This document shows, one piece after another, positions 8,626 to 16,152 of a stretch of DNA of 44,544 nt. The DNA lies in NCBI GenBank assembly GCA_002379985.1, contig DFVG01000033.1:1-44544 (forward strand), written 5' to 3'. The DNA comes from Flavobacteriaceae bacterium UBA4166. GTDB taxonomy: Bacteria > Bacteroidota > Bacteroidia > Flavobacteriales > Flavobacteriaceae. Position numbers and translations under genes: made by a program. Under the pieces are notes generated by a model. That model saw only the letters and a list, made by a program, of their open reading frames with translations, ran no database searches and was not told the origin of the DNA. Position 1 is the first letter of the stretch. Each line of letters begins with the position of its first letter.

Positions 8626-9355
8626 TAACGAGACCTTTCGCCAGTGATCTTGCGATTTCTTTTCCGTAAAGAAATTCACACAGATATAAGGCAGCTTCAA
8701 AACTCTTGGCGCCTCCGGCAGAGGTAATGTAGCTGCCATCATGAACCCACAACACATCTTCCCGAACATCCACGTTCGGGAATTTTTGTTGCATCAAGGT
8801 AATATCTGAAGGAAATGTGGTTGCTACCCTTCCCTCCAACAAGCCTGCTTGTGCCAAGACAAAGGCACCATCACAGTGCGACGTTATAAATTGGGCCGTC
8901 GTCGCTGTTTTCTTCACAAACTCCAGCATGGTTGTATCTTCCAAATCGGTATCAAGATGATGCTCGGCACTGGGAACTACTAAAATATCAATAGGTGGCA
9001 ACGAGTCTTTCACATAGTTGAAATCAGGAATAATTCGAAGGCCCTCAAAGGTGGTTATAGGCTCAGAAGTTTTTGCAACGGTAAAAACATCCATAGGTCG
9101 TATACCTTCTCTAATTTTGGTGTGCTGAAAAATATCATACGGGGCGGTGAGTTCGGTATTATAGACGCCATCCATAATTAAAAACGCCACTTGATAGTGC
9201 GTGGTGTCATAGCTTATTTCACGAGTGACTTGAGTAGTGTCTTTAATTGCTTCGGAAACAGTATGCTTTTTCTCAACGTCTTTCTGATGGCAGGAAATAC
9301 TTCCGAAGCTAATCAAAAACAAGCTGCAAAGCCATAACCAGTTAGGTGCTTTCAT
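8570..9355 (-). CDS. Lipidated DJ-1/PfpI-family protein
   Basis: A 261-residue protein with a type II signal peptide (lipobox FGSISC, Cys22), so it should sit as a lipoprotein on the periplasmic side or the outer membrane. Residues about 54-250 form a DJ-1/PfpI (class I glutamine-amidotransferase-like) fold: VAFLIMDGVYNTELTAPYDIF at the start, DILVVPSAEHH in the middle, and a nucleophile elbow ITSHC161DGAFVLAQAGLLEG. The same domain in cytoplasmic relatives is a chaperone, glyoxalase or regulator ligand domain. Export of such a domain as a lipoprotein is unusual, and the activity is not predictable. The ATG lies inside the end of the MFS gene (14-base overlap), so the two are surely cotranscribed and share the attenuator upstream. 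The 3' end overlaps the convergent small membrane gene by 56 bases. Confidence 0.85.
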   Translation of the reverse strand: MKAPNWLWLCSLFLISFGSISCHQKDVEKKHTVSEAIKDTTQVTREISYDTTHYQVAFLIMDGVYNTELTAPYDIFQHTKIREGIRPMDVFTVAKTSEPITTFEGLRIIPDFNYVKDSLPPIDILVVPSAEHHLDTDLEDTTMLEFVKKTATTAQFITSHCDGAFVLAQAGLLEGRVATTFPSDITLMQQKFPNVDVREDVLWVHDGSYITSAGGAKSFEAALYLCEFLYGKEIARSLAKGLVINWNVEDYPHAVVDSPSL

Positions 9356-10565
9356 AATTTGGAGAATTTTTTAATTGACGATACAGCCATAACGTTAATA
9401 TAGCGATGAGTAATAAGAAACCTGCCATGGCATACCAAGTTAAATCAAACCCCCAAGTATCGACCAAATTCATGCCCGTGTTATGCCCTACCAAATGTGA
9501 TACCGAAAAGGTCATGCTAAAATAAGCCATATAATTCCCTTTTCTGCCTTTAGGAGCCATTTCTAGTGCGAGTGCACTTGAAAAAGGAGAGCCGATCATT
9601 TCCCCTAAGGTCATTAAGATCATTCCTACAATTAGAATTCCGCTCCACGTGGTTACATTCAGAATAAAAAGACTGGCTGATAACAATAACACGCCCCACA
9701 GGCTGGCTATGGATTTAGATATTTTTTTTCGTTCTAACCAGCCAATAAGAGGCATTTCAAAAATTACGATCATGGCACCATTCAGAAATAATAACCAACC
9801 GATGAGATCCGGAGTGAGAAAGTGGGCTTTTTCATAATAAAGCGGTACTACCGAAAAATACTGCACGAATACGATACTCTGCGTTACCATAATAAGCAAC
9901 AACAATACGAACACTCCATTGCGAAGTGGGGGCCGACCGTGTTTCATGCGAAGTGCCTCTTTTTCGGTTTCATCGATCTTTTTAGGGCGAAGCATGATAA
10001 ATAACATAATAGCAGCAATCACGCAGGTGATCCCGTCGATCCAAAACAAACTACCATAACTCAGTCTTGTAATGATAATACCACCAATCAAGGGACCGAT
10101 AGAAAAGCCAAGGTTAATGGCGAGCCTGATAAGGGCAATGGCTCTTGTTACATTTCCCGGTTTACTGTAGGCTTCGCAGGCCACAAAGATCGCCGGCCGA
10201 TAGGCATCAGCAATGAAAATGAGTGTAAATATACCGAGGCAAATAGCAACAAAACTATTGAGAAACCCTACGAGTACAAAAGCAATTCCCCCGAAGAACA
10301 GACTGGCTACGATGACGATGTAGAAGCCAAATCGGTCTGTAAGCTTTCCTCCCAGAAGTGTTCCGAAGAACGATCCGAGTCCGAAACACGTCATGATCCA
10401 CCCCACTTCCGGCAAAGAAAACCCCTTGTCGTTCACTAAATATAACGACAGGAATGGAATAACCATTGCGCCGGCACGGTTGATAAAAGTGACTAACGAT
10501 AAAAACCAGATCTCTTTAGAGAGGCCTTGAAAATTTTGAATGTAGTTGCGATACAGCTTCTTCAT
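9342..10565 (-). CDS. MFS transporter, drug-exporter-like
   Basis: A 407-residue, 12-helix major facilitator protein. The motif-A-like loop GGKLTDRFGFY (helix 2-3) and the central basic loop MLRPKKIDETEKEALRMKHGR are visible, and the family resembles bacterial DHA1-type exporters. The ATG at 10565 (MKKLYRNYIQNF) is chosen. A longer frame would begin with TTG at 10580, inside the T-tract of the terminator, and is not credible. Only 13 bases separate the end of that T-tract from the ATG, so there is no room for another promoter and transcription must read through the terminator. This makes expression conditional, most likely through the short leader ORF upstream. The substrate is unknown. A drug or toxic metabolite acting on translation would fit the control layout, as inference. 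Confidence 0.88.
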   Translation of the reverse strand: MKKLYRNYIQNFQGLSKEIWFLSLVTFINRAGAMVIPFLSLYLVNDKGFSLPEVGWIMTCFGLGSFFGTLLGGKLTDRFGFYIVIVASLFFGGIAFVLVGFLNSFVAICLGIFTLIFIADAYRPAIFVACEAYSKPGNVTRAIALIRLAINLGFSIGPLIGGIIITRLSYGSLFWIDGITCVIAAIMLFIMLRPKKIDETEKEALRMKHGRPPLRNGVFVLLLLIMVTQSIVFVQYFSVVPLYYEKAHFLTPDLIGWLLFLNGAMIVIFEMPLIGWLERKKISKSIASLWGVLLLSASLFILNVTTWSGILIVGMILMTLGEMIGSPFSSALALEMAPKGRKGNYMAYFSMTFSVSHLVGHNTGMNLVDTWGFDLTWYAMAGFLLLIAILTLWLYRQLKNSPNYEST

Positions 10566-10578
10566 ATCGGTTGGTTTC

Positions 10579-10612
10579 AAAAAAAAACGTCCGGCTTGGC
10601 GGCCGGACGTTT
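10579..10612 (-). terminator. Intrinsic terminator acting as attenuator in front of the MFS gene
   Basis: On the minus strand an 11-bp perfect stem, AAACGTCCGGC (10612-10602) with GCCGGACGTTT (10595-10585), closes a six-base loop, and the run of nine T (10587-10579) overlaps the end of the stem. It is the strongest hairpin in the window by G/C content. It lies between the leader ORF stop (10641) and the MFS ATG (10565). The leader ORF holds a second copy of TCCGGC (10657-10652) that could pair with the 3' arm instead of the proper 5' arm (10607-10602), giving a possible mutually exclusive structure. Confidence 0.88.
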
Positions 10613-10640
10613 CTTAAAGGCTGTAAGTGCCTTAACAATC

Positions 10641-10712
10641 CTATCTATACCGCCGGAGCAATCCCATTTGGGTGACTTGCTGAAAGGTGATACAAATAGT
10701 ATTTGTTTTCAT
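10641..10712 (-). CDS. Putative 23-residue leader peptide of the MFS/DJ-1 operon
   Basis: ATG at 10712 to TAG at 10641 encodes 23 residues beginning MKTNTICITF and ending GLLRRYR. It follows a promoter-like sequence by about 18 bases, and the stop codon is 28 bases before the terminator stem, the spacing expected for a translated attenuator leader. The C-terminus contains R-Y-R, of the basic-X-basic type at which macrolide-bound ribosomes are known to stall. Two CGG Arg codons lie in the segment that copies the terminator arm. Translation is not proven from this single sequence. The argument is positional: promoter, short ORF, terminator, then the MFS start with no room for another promoter. 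Confidence 0.55.
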   Translation of the reverse strand: MKTNTICITFQQVTQMGLLRRYR

Positions 10713-10730
10713 GATTCTTAAATTATGGAA

Positions 10731-10764
10731 TAAAGATAGGGCAAAAAGTAATAGCTTCGACAAG
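10731..10764 (-). promoter_or_regulatory. Promoter of the leader/MFS/DJ-1 transcript
   Basis: On the minus strand CTTG (10764-10761) is followed after 22 bases by TATCTTTA (10738-10731), one base off TAnnTTTG. It sits just downstream of the stop of the preceding same-strand gene (10771) and gives a leader RNA of roughly 150 bases up to the terminator. Confidence 0.5.
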
Positions 10765-10770
10765 AACTGC

Positions 10771-11409
10771 TTAATCTACCACCCGTTTTAATGCTTTTGC
10801 GAGTTTATAGCCTGCCCTTTCATAAGCTTCACCCATTCTTCGCATCTCTTCCCAGCCCTCAAAATTGTAAGAATCGTCATTCAAACCCATGGCACGACGA
10901 AGGGTGGTTTTAAACTTTGTACTCAAGGGGTAATTGGTCGGATGAAAATTTAAGGTCATACTGGCTTGGGCCGGTTCTTTCTTAATCACTACGTTATAGC
11001 CAAAATACAACCAATAGGTGTTGATCGTAAGCGTATATGCCGCAGTAGGCGCATTGCGTGTAAAAACGGGTCCATTTTTATATTCTTGGACGCGTTCATT
11101 GAGGATTGATAAAAGTTGGTTGGGCCAAAGTTGCTGTTTTGCAGCTTCGTATTCGGTCATCCAATCTTGGATCTCTTCGGAATTGTGGACCGTTGCCATA
11201 CGTTCGCGCTTATCGGCCAAGAAATCAGCTTCCGTAAACTCCGGAAGCTGTACGTGAAGGTCCTGATAGGTAAAAACGACATTTATGGTATCTTCAGTAC
11301 TAAGAAACTGTAATTTCTCTTTATCGATTTCGACGCGTTGCGCGAAGTTGCTCCAAGTGATAAATAGGCAGGGTAGGAACATCAACCCAAGTAGATTCTT
11401 TAATTTCAC
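10771..11409 (-). CDS. Exported protein of unknown function
   Basis: A 212-residue protein. I place the start at GTG 11409, giving KLKNLLGLMFLPCLFITWSNFAQ-type signal peptide architecture with cleavage after FAQ. The longer frame to 11475 would lie inside crcB and would put non-signal residues ahead of the signal. The mature part is polar with no motif I recognise (TINVVFTYQDLHVQLPEF, then EADFLADKRERMATVHN, and a C-terminal helical GEAYERAGYKLAKALKRVVD). It lies 22 bases after crcB and is probably the last gene of that operon. I cannot assign a function. Confidence 0.7.
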   Translation of the reverse strand: MKLKNLLGLMFLPCLFITWSNFAQRVEIDKEKLQFLSTEDTINVVFTYQDLHVQLPEFTEADFLADKRERMATVHNSEEIQDWMTEYEAAKQQLWPNQLLSILNERVQEYKNGPVFTRNAPTAAYTLTINTYWLYFGYNVVIKKEPAQASMTLNFHPTNYPLSTKFKTTLRRAMGLNDDSYNFEGWEEMRRMGEAYERAGYKLAKALKRVVD

Positions 11410-11431
11410 GGCAATAGTTTCAGCAAAAATA

Positions 11432-11803
11432 TCAAAAAAAACGAGCGAGCCAAATCCCGAAGAACACTGCTGCAAAGCCTATGATCAAACTCAATAACGA
11501 ATACAATGCAAACGAAAACAGATCTCCCGATTTCAAGAAAACATGATTCTCATAGGCGAACGTAGAGAAGGTGGTGAACCCTCCACAAAAGCCCGTAGCC
11601 AGCAATAGAATCATAGACTGAGAAATATAGTTGTTCTTTGCTGCGACCCCTAAAATGATCCCTATCAAAAAACTCCCTAGAATATTGGCTAAGAAAGTTC
11701 CGTAAGGGAGTCCGTTTCCACTATTGTTGAGATATAACCCTAAGACATAGCGTAAGGCACTGCCCAAACCTCCCCCAAGAAATACCAGCCAGAAGGCTTT
11801 CAT
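11432..11803 (-). CDS. crcB: Fluoride exporter CrcB/FluC
   Basis: A 123-residue four-helix protein of the Fluc family, which works as an antiparallel dimer to let fluoride out of the cell. Family marks are present: GGGLGSALRY at the N-terminus, GTFLANILGSFLIG in helix 2 with the conserved Asn, and GFCGGFTTFSTFAYE in the broken helix 3 that carries the Phe-box and the central sodium site. The length is normal for the family. Its ATG overlaps the stop codon of the upstream SRPBCC gene (TAATG), so translation is coupled. No fluoride-riboswitch-like sequence was seen upstream of the operon. Confidence 0.95.
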   Translation of the reverse strand: MKAFWLVFLGGGLGSALRYVLGLYLNNSGNGLPYGTFLANILGSFLIGIILGVAAKNNYISQSMILLLATGFCGGFTTFSTFAYENHVFLKSGDLFSFALYSLLSLIIGFAAVFFGIWLARFF

Positions 11804-12855
11804 TAATTGCTAGGTGTTTGCGGAATGATAGGAATATAGATTTCCGTAAGCCAGTCGGCCGGATTCGGAAATTCTCCCGGATCGTTGGCATAGATCTCGA
11901 ACATGGGTGTAGATGGGTCTCGGTTCAGGTTGTTCTTTTCAATATAGGCCTGCGCTTCTGCATAGGCTTTGCCCAGGTTATTGTAGTTGCCTTTTAGAAC
12001 CGTTTTAACCGCTTGGGTAGGCTCCATAAATCCGGTTTGCACAGCGCTTCCTTGAGGCGTAATGATGCGCTCTTTTACAGGAATTGCTGCGGAAAAGATA
12101 AAACTTCCGGTGGCGTTATCCATCTCGTTATAAATGGTAAATGGCATTCCGGACATCTGAATATTATTATCTTGCATAAACGACATGATCTGTCCATACA
12201 TCACGCCCATTTTCTCAGAAAGTTCGCTCTGTTTTGCTGCGGTGGTCATGTACATATAATAGCCGCCGCCATAGCGCGTAATTCCGTTTACATTGACCGA
12301 ATAGTTTTCCAATTCTTTAAGCACCACTTGATGTAAACTATCGAGTCCCTGTTGGAACATTCCTTTCAAGGTGGTTTCAAAATCGTCTTCTTGGAACGCC
12401 ATGTACGCTTTTTCCATAAGCGATTGTTCCCCTTTCATGCCCCAAGTAACGTCGGTGCCGCCTTCATCGTTTTCGTTGAATCGCCAGTAGACATCACTTT
12501 CACTATCGCCAAGCGGCGTGTTGAATATTATTTTTTGATCGATCTCTTTATTCGGAATGACCTTCACGGTTTTCATGCTTCCGTCACCCGCTTCTTCTGC
12601 GGACCATGAATAAGAGCTTCCTTCTCCTACGGTCTTTTCAGCATAGGAAATTTCCATCGTTTCGTCGGTCTTCATCCAAGGCCCCCATGCTTCCCAATTC
12701 TTGTAATCTTTTACGTTGTTATAAATGACTTCAGCCGGGGCATTCATGTTTTTTGTCACGGCCACATCGTACGTGCCATCTTGTGTTCCGAAGTAAATAG
12801 CGCCGCCAATAATAACGATTAATAGTAGTAATAATAAGTATTTGATTACTTTCAT
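11803..12855 (-). CDS. Membrane-anchored SRPBCC domain fused to GyrI-like ligand-binding domain
   Basis: A 350-residue protein with one N-terminal membrane helix (VIKYLLLLLLIVIIGGAIYF), then an SRPBCC/polyketide-cyclase-like domain (about 28-165; VTKNMNAPAEVIYNNVKDYKNWEAWGPW is typical), then a GyrI/Rob-type small-molecule-binding domain (about 190-345; ending FMEPTQAVKTVLKGNYNNLGKAYAEAQAYIE and LTEIYIPI). Both parts form hydrophobic pockets in their families, so this looks like an envelope-bound protein binding one or two small hydrophobic ligands. No catalytic residue set is recognisable. It is the first gene of the three-gene operon with crcB and is divergent from the M49 peptidase gene. 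Confidence 0.85.
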   Translation of the reverse strand: MKVIKYLLLLLLIVIIGGAIYFGTQDGTYDVAVTKNMNAPAEVIYNNVKDYKNWEAWGPWMKTDETMEISYAEKTVGEGSSYSWSAEEAGDGSMKTVKVIPNKEIDQKIIFNTPLGDSESDVYWRFNENDEGGTDVTWGMKGEQSLMEKAYMAFQEDDFETTLKGMFQQGLDSLHQVVLKELENYSVNVNGITRYGGGYYMYMTTAAKQSELSEKMGVMYGQIMSFMQDNNIQMSGMPFTIYNEMDNATGSFIFSAAIPVKERIITPQGSAVQTGFMEPTQAVKTVLKGNYNNLGKAYAEAQAYIEKNNLNRDPSTPMFEIYANDPGEFPNPADWLTEIYIPIIPQTPSN

Positions 12856-12940
12856 GATGGGTGTGTTTAGTCGATACAGCTAAGATAATCAAAATCTCAT
12901 TGATGCTGTGCGTTCCCTACGGCAGAAGCAAGGAAATTGC

Positions 12941-12948
12941 TACATTTG
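12941..12948 (+). promoter_or_regulatory. -7 element of the M49 peptidase gene
   Basis: TACATTTG matches TAnnTTTG fully and lies 23 bases before the ATG at 12972, which supports that ATG over the in-frame ATG at 12861. No good -33 TTG stands at the normal spacing. Confidence 0.5.
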
Positions 12949-12971
12949 TGGGAAACCAAAACAATAAAACA

Positions 12972-15011
12972 ATGAAAAAAATATTTTGGACAACCTGCGC
13001 TTTATGTGCTGTGTTGTTGTTTTCTTGTGACAACGACAAGAAAGAAGCTGCTCCCGCTGAGGTAGCCCAGGCAGAGGATTCCGATTCTTTTGAATTTCAA
13101 ATTGATCAATTTGCAGACGTTAAGATCCTTCGCTACCAGATTCCGGGATGGGAAGATCTCAGTTTAGATAAGCAGCAGTTGGTCTATTACCTAACGCAGG
13201 CCGGATTGGAAGGGCGTGATATTATGTGGGATCAAAACTACCGCCATAACCTTAAAATTCGAAAAGCGCTAGAAAATATTTATACGAATTATTCGGGTGA
13301 TAAGAACGCAGCAAACTGGAAACATTTTGAAACCTATTTAAAGCGGGTTTGGTTCTCTAACGGAATTCACCACCACTACAGTAACGATAAGATCAAACCG
13401 GAATTCAACAAAGAATACCTTCAAGAACTCCTTTCAGAAACAAAAACGACACTAGAAGGAGAAGCCTTAGAAGTGATCTTCAACGGAGAGGATGCAAAAA
13501 AAGTAAACCTGAACAAAGATGCCGATATTGTCTTAGCGAGTGCGATCAATTTCTACGGTCCAGACGTTACAACTGCCGATGTAGAATCATTTTACGGTGC
13601 CATGGAGGTAAATCCTGAAGAGCCCATTGAAGTGGGGTTAAACTCTCGATTAGTGAAAGAAAACGGAAAACTGGTAGAACAGGTCTATAAAAGCGGAGGT
13701 CGCTATGGTGCTGCGATCGATAGAATCATCTATTGGTTGGAAAAAGCGCAAGGTGTTGCCGAAAATCAAAATCAAGCGAAAGCCTTGGGTCTTTTGATTG
13801 AATATTATAAGACCGGAAGTTTAGATACTTGGGATGATTACGCAGTGGCTTGGGTAAACGCTACCGAAGGCGATATTGATTGGATCAATGGATTTATCGA
13901 GGTTTATAACGACCCAAAAGGCTACAAAGGATCGTACGAAACCATTGTAGAGATCAAAGATTTCGACATGTCGAAAAAAATGGAAGTACTTTCTAAAGAA
14001 GCACAGTGGTTTGAAGATAATAGTCCGTTAATGCCGGAGCACAAAAAAGACAGCGTAACCGGAGTTTCTTACAAAACGGTGATCGTTGCCGGTGAAGCAG
14101 GAGATGCCTCACCAAGTACGCCCATTGGAGTGAATTTACCGAATAACAACTGGATCCGTCAAAAACACGGTAGTAAGTCGGTTTCCCTCGGAAATATCAT
14201 TAATTCTTATAACAATGCCGGAGGAAGCGGTCGTTTGAAAGAATTTGCGCATGACGAAGAAGAGATCGAGCTTCAGGAAAAATACGGAAAGAATGCCAGC
14301 AAGTTACACACGGCACTTCACGAAGTAGTGGGTCACGCTTCAGGCCAGATCAATGAAGGAGTAGGCACTCCTAAAGAAACGCTAAAAAGTTATAAATCGA
14401 CGATCGAAGAAGGACGTGCCGATCTTTTTGGCTTATATTATTTGATGGATCCGAAACTGGAAGAACTCGGACTTGTAGAAGACTGGGAAGGCACTGGAAA
14501 AGCGGCGTATGATGGGTATATCCGTAACGGACTCATCACACAATTGGTTCGTTTAGAGCTAGGAAATGATGTGGAAGAAGCGCATATGCGAAATCGTCAA
14601 TGGGTAAGTGCTTGGGTCTTTGAAAAAGGTCAGGAAGAAAATGTTATTGAAAAAGTAACACGCGATGGAAAGACCTATTACGATATTAAGGATTACCAAA
14701 AATTGAGAGCGCTCTTTGGAGAATTGCTTCGTGAAACACAACGTATCACTTCCGAAGGAGATTATGAAGCTGCAAAAGCCTTAGTAGAAGATTATGGCGT
14801 GAAAGTAGATCAAACGATCCACAAAGAGGTTCTTGACAGAAACAGTCAGTTTAAAACGGCGCCTTATGGTGGTTTCGTGAATCCTTATATCGTACCTACG
14901 ATGAATGATTCCGGAGAAATTACCGGCTTCACCATTGAACAACCGGAAAGTTTCGAGTCGCAAATGTTGCGTTACAGCGAAGAGTACAGTAATCTTTCCG
15001 CAGAAGAATAG
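12972..15011 (+). CDS. Dipeptidyl-peptidase III-like M49 metallopeptidase lipoprotein
   Basis: A 679-residue zinc peptidase that removes dipeptides from the N-termini of oligopeptides. It has a lipoprotein signal (MKKIFWTTCALCAVLLFSC) and so acts outside the cytoplasm. The M49 signatures are intact: HEVVGH at 450-455 (zinc ligands His450 and His455, catalytic Glu451) and EEGRAD at 479-484, where Glu480 would be the third zinc ligand. The family form is HExxGH and EExRxD. The length is close to bacterial members. The start is set by the promoter element at 12941 and by the signal peptide; the longer frame to 12861 adds 37 residues that would mask the signal. A bidirectional terminator follows. 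Confidence 0.93.
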   Translation: MKKIFWTTCALCAVLLFSCDNDKKEAAPAEVAQAEDSDSFEFQIDQFADVKILRYQIPGWEDLSLDKQQLVYYLTQAGLEGRDIMWDQNYRHNLKIRKALENIYTNYSGDKNAANWKHFETYLKRVWFSNGIHHHYSNDKIKPEFNKEYLQELLSETKTTLEGEALEVIFNGEDAKKVNLNKDADIVLASAINFYGPDVTTADVESFYGAMEVNPEEPIEVGLNSRLVKENGKLVEQVYKSGGRYGAAIDRIIYWLEKAQGVAENQNQAKALGLLIEYYKTGSLDTWDDYAVAWVNATEGDIDWINGFIEVYNDPKGYKGSYETIVEIKDFDMSKKMEVLSKEAQWFEDNSPLMPEHKKDSVTGVSYKTVIVAGEAGDASPSTPIGVNLPNNNWIRQKHGSKSVSLGNIINSYNNAGGSGRLKEFAHDEEEIELQEKYGKNASKLHTALHEVVGHASGQINEGVGTPKETLKSYKSTIEEGRADLFGLYYLMDPKLEELGLVEDWEGTGKAAYDGYIRNGLITQLVRLELGNDVEEAHMRNRQWVSAWVFEKGQEENVIEKVTRDGKTYYDIKDYQKLRALFGELLRETQRITSEGDYEAAKALVEDYGVKVDQTIHKEVLDRNSQFKTAPYGGFVNPYIVPTMNDSGEITGFTIEQPESFESQMLRYSEEYSNLSAEE

Positions 15012-15033
15012 CATGCAAACAAAAACGTGTTAT

Positions 15034-15066
15034 AAAAAAACCCATCAGGAAACTGATGGGTTTTTT
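15034..15066. terminator. Bidirectional terminator between M49 and VWA genes
   Basis: CCCATCAG (15041-15048), a GAAA tetraloop, and CTGATGGG (15053-15060) form an 8-bp stem, flanked by seven A on the left and six T on the right, so it can stop transcription from both convergent genes. Confidence 0.93.
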
Positions 15067-15089
15067 AATTCTATAGGATGTATTTAAAT

Positions 15090-16016
15090 TTATCCGCCAA
15101 TCAAAATTGGGTATAAATTAGCAACCACGTCCATATCGTTACAGATGTCAACAACTTCTGAAAGGGTACGAGTAGTCAATGAACCTTCGAGTGGTGGTGC
15201 ATCACCAATTACCAAAATCATACGCTTGGTGTCAGATCCCCAGCTTAGGAAATCTACTGTATTGTAAAGTCCGTCATAAACAGATTCCGGGAAGTCACCT
15301 CCACCGTAAACGCTAATTTCATCTAAGAACGTTTGAGCTTGTGAATAATCTTCGGTAAGGTCAAACCAGTCATACCATCCATCAGGATCTTCGTTAGCAT
15401 CGTTGTAAACCGCCATCGCCAAACGGTTGTTGGCAGGTAGGTTTGAAATGATATCCGTTAACGCAGCTTTTACTTCGTCGATATCATTACTCATACTGAA
15501 CGTATTATCGATAAGGAATACTAAATCAGTTCCTTCTACTGCTTGCTCAGTAATAACGTCAATGATGATATCTGGTACTTCTACGGCACTCATCGCGTCA
15601 TAACGACGTCCACCGGTGTATTCTGCTAGTACGTCAAAAGCTTCATCAGCAGTAATTGTAATAGTTGTTGCAGCTACAGGAGCGCTTAAGTCACTTGTGG
15701 TGTCTCCGCTAAACGCTTCAATTCGGTAGTAATATGCACTACTGGACTCAACAGAAAGGTCATCGTAACTGTTCGTGTCAGAGGTCCCTACCAATGTGTA
15801 ATCCAACCCTTCCGGATCTTCAAAAGATTCGTCTGCACGGTAAATGTTGTATCCTTCAGCATTGGTAACAGCTCCCCAGGCTAATTCTACTTTTAAAGCA
15901 AAATTGCTGCTGGCATCAACGCTTGTTGGCATGTCTAGGCTTAGAGAAGCTTCATCATCTTTTTTACAAGATACTACGGCTAAACCTACAAATAGTAATA
16001 ATAGTAATTTTTTCAT
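15090..16016 (-). CDS. Lipoprotein with fibronectin III-like and von Willebrand A domains
   Basis: A 308-residue lipoprotein (lipobox LAVVSC, Cys17). Residues about 30-118 look like a fibronectin type III domain (LAWGAVTNAEGYNIYRA, then YYYRIEAFSGDTTSDLSAPV). Residues about 150-308 are a VWA domain beginning DLVFLIDNTFSMS, where the metal site has the form D-x-T-x-S rather than the classic D-x-S-x-S, followed by NRLAMAVYND and MILVIGDAPP. It is probably a surface or periplasmic adhesion or scaffold protein; no partner can be named. It ends directly with PILIGG and carries no T9SS domain. It is the last of three minus-strand envelope genes but has its own promoter at 16043-16073. Confidence 0.85.
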   Translation of the reverse strand: MKKLLLLLFVGLAVVSCKKDDEASLSLDMPTSVDASSNFALKVELAWGAVTNAEGYNIYRADESFEDPEGLDYTLVGTSDTNSYDDLSVESSSAYYYRIEAFSGDTTSDLSAPVAATTITITADEAFDVLAEYTGGRRYDAMSAVEVPDIIIDVITEQAVEGTDLVFLIDNTFSMSNDIDEVKAALTDIISNLPANNRLAMAVYNDANEDPDGWYDWFDLTEDYSQAQTFLDEISVYGGGDFPESVYDGLYNTVDFLSWGSDTKRMILVIGDAPPLEGSLTTRTLSEVVDICNDMDVVANLYPILIGG

Positions 16017-16042
16017 AATTGAAATTTGGTTTTTAATTGGTG

Positions 16043-16073
16043 CGAAAATAGTCTTTTATTTCTTTTTATCAAA
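16043..16073 (-). promoter_or_regulatory. Promoter of the VWA lipoprotein gene
   Basis: On the minus strand TTTG (16073-16070) is followed after 19 bases by TATTTTCG (16050-16043), one base off TAnnTTTG, 27 bases before the ATG. The roughly 136-base gap also holds an inverted repeat AAGTCCG (16095-16101) / CGGACTT (16130-16136) upstream of the promoter, of unknown role. Confidence 0.55.
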
Positions 16074-16152
16074 TTTTAACGTATCCGTGTAAGGAAGTCC
16101 GCCAAAGAAACTTAATTGTAAACCAATGACGGACTTTAACCAAACACAGAAC

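Noticed and set aside
10579..10612. The hairpin as a simple terminator of the operon that includes crcB
   Set aside because: It is about 160 bases past that operon's stop, a promoter-like sequence and a short ORF lie between, and the MFS start follows 13 bases later with no room for a promoter. It may still catch readthrough from upstream.
11410..11475. Longer N-terminus for the exported unknown protein, starting at 11475
   Set aside because: It lies inside the crcB coding region and puts non-signal sequence ahead of a good signal peptide that begins at GTG 11409.
12856..12971. Fluoride riboswitch for the crcB operon
   Set aside because: The intergenic region is short and shared with the M49 promoter; no crcB-motif-like sequence was recognised.
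12861..12971. Longer N-terminus for the M49 peptidase starting at 12861
   Set aside because: It would place 37 residues ahead of a clean lipoprotein signal and would start upstream of the -7 element at 12941.
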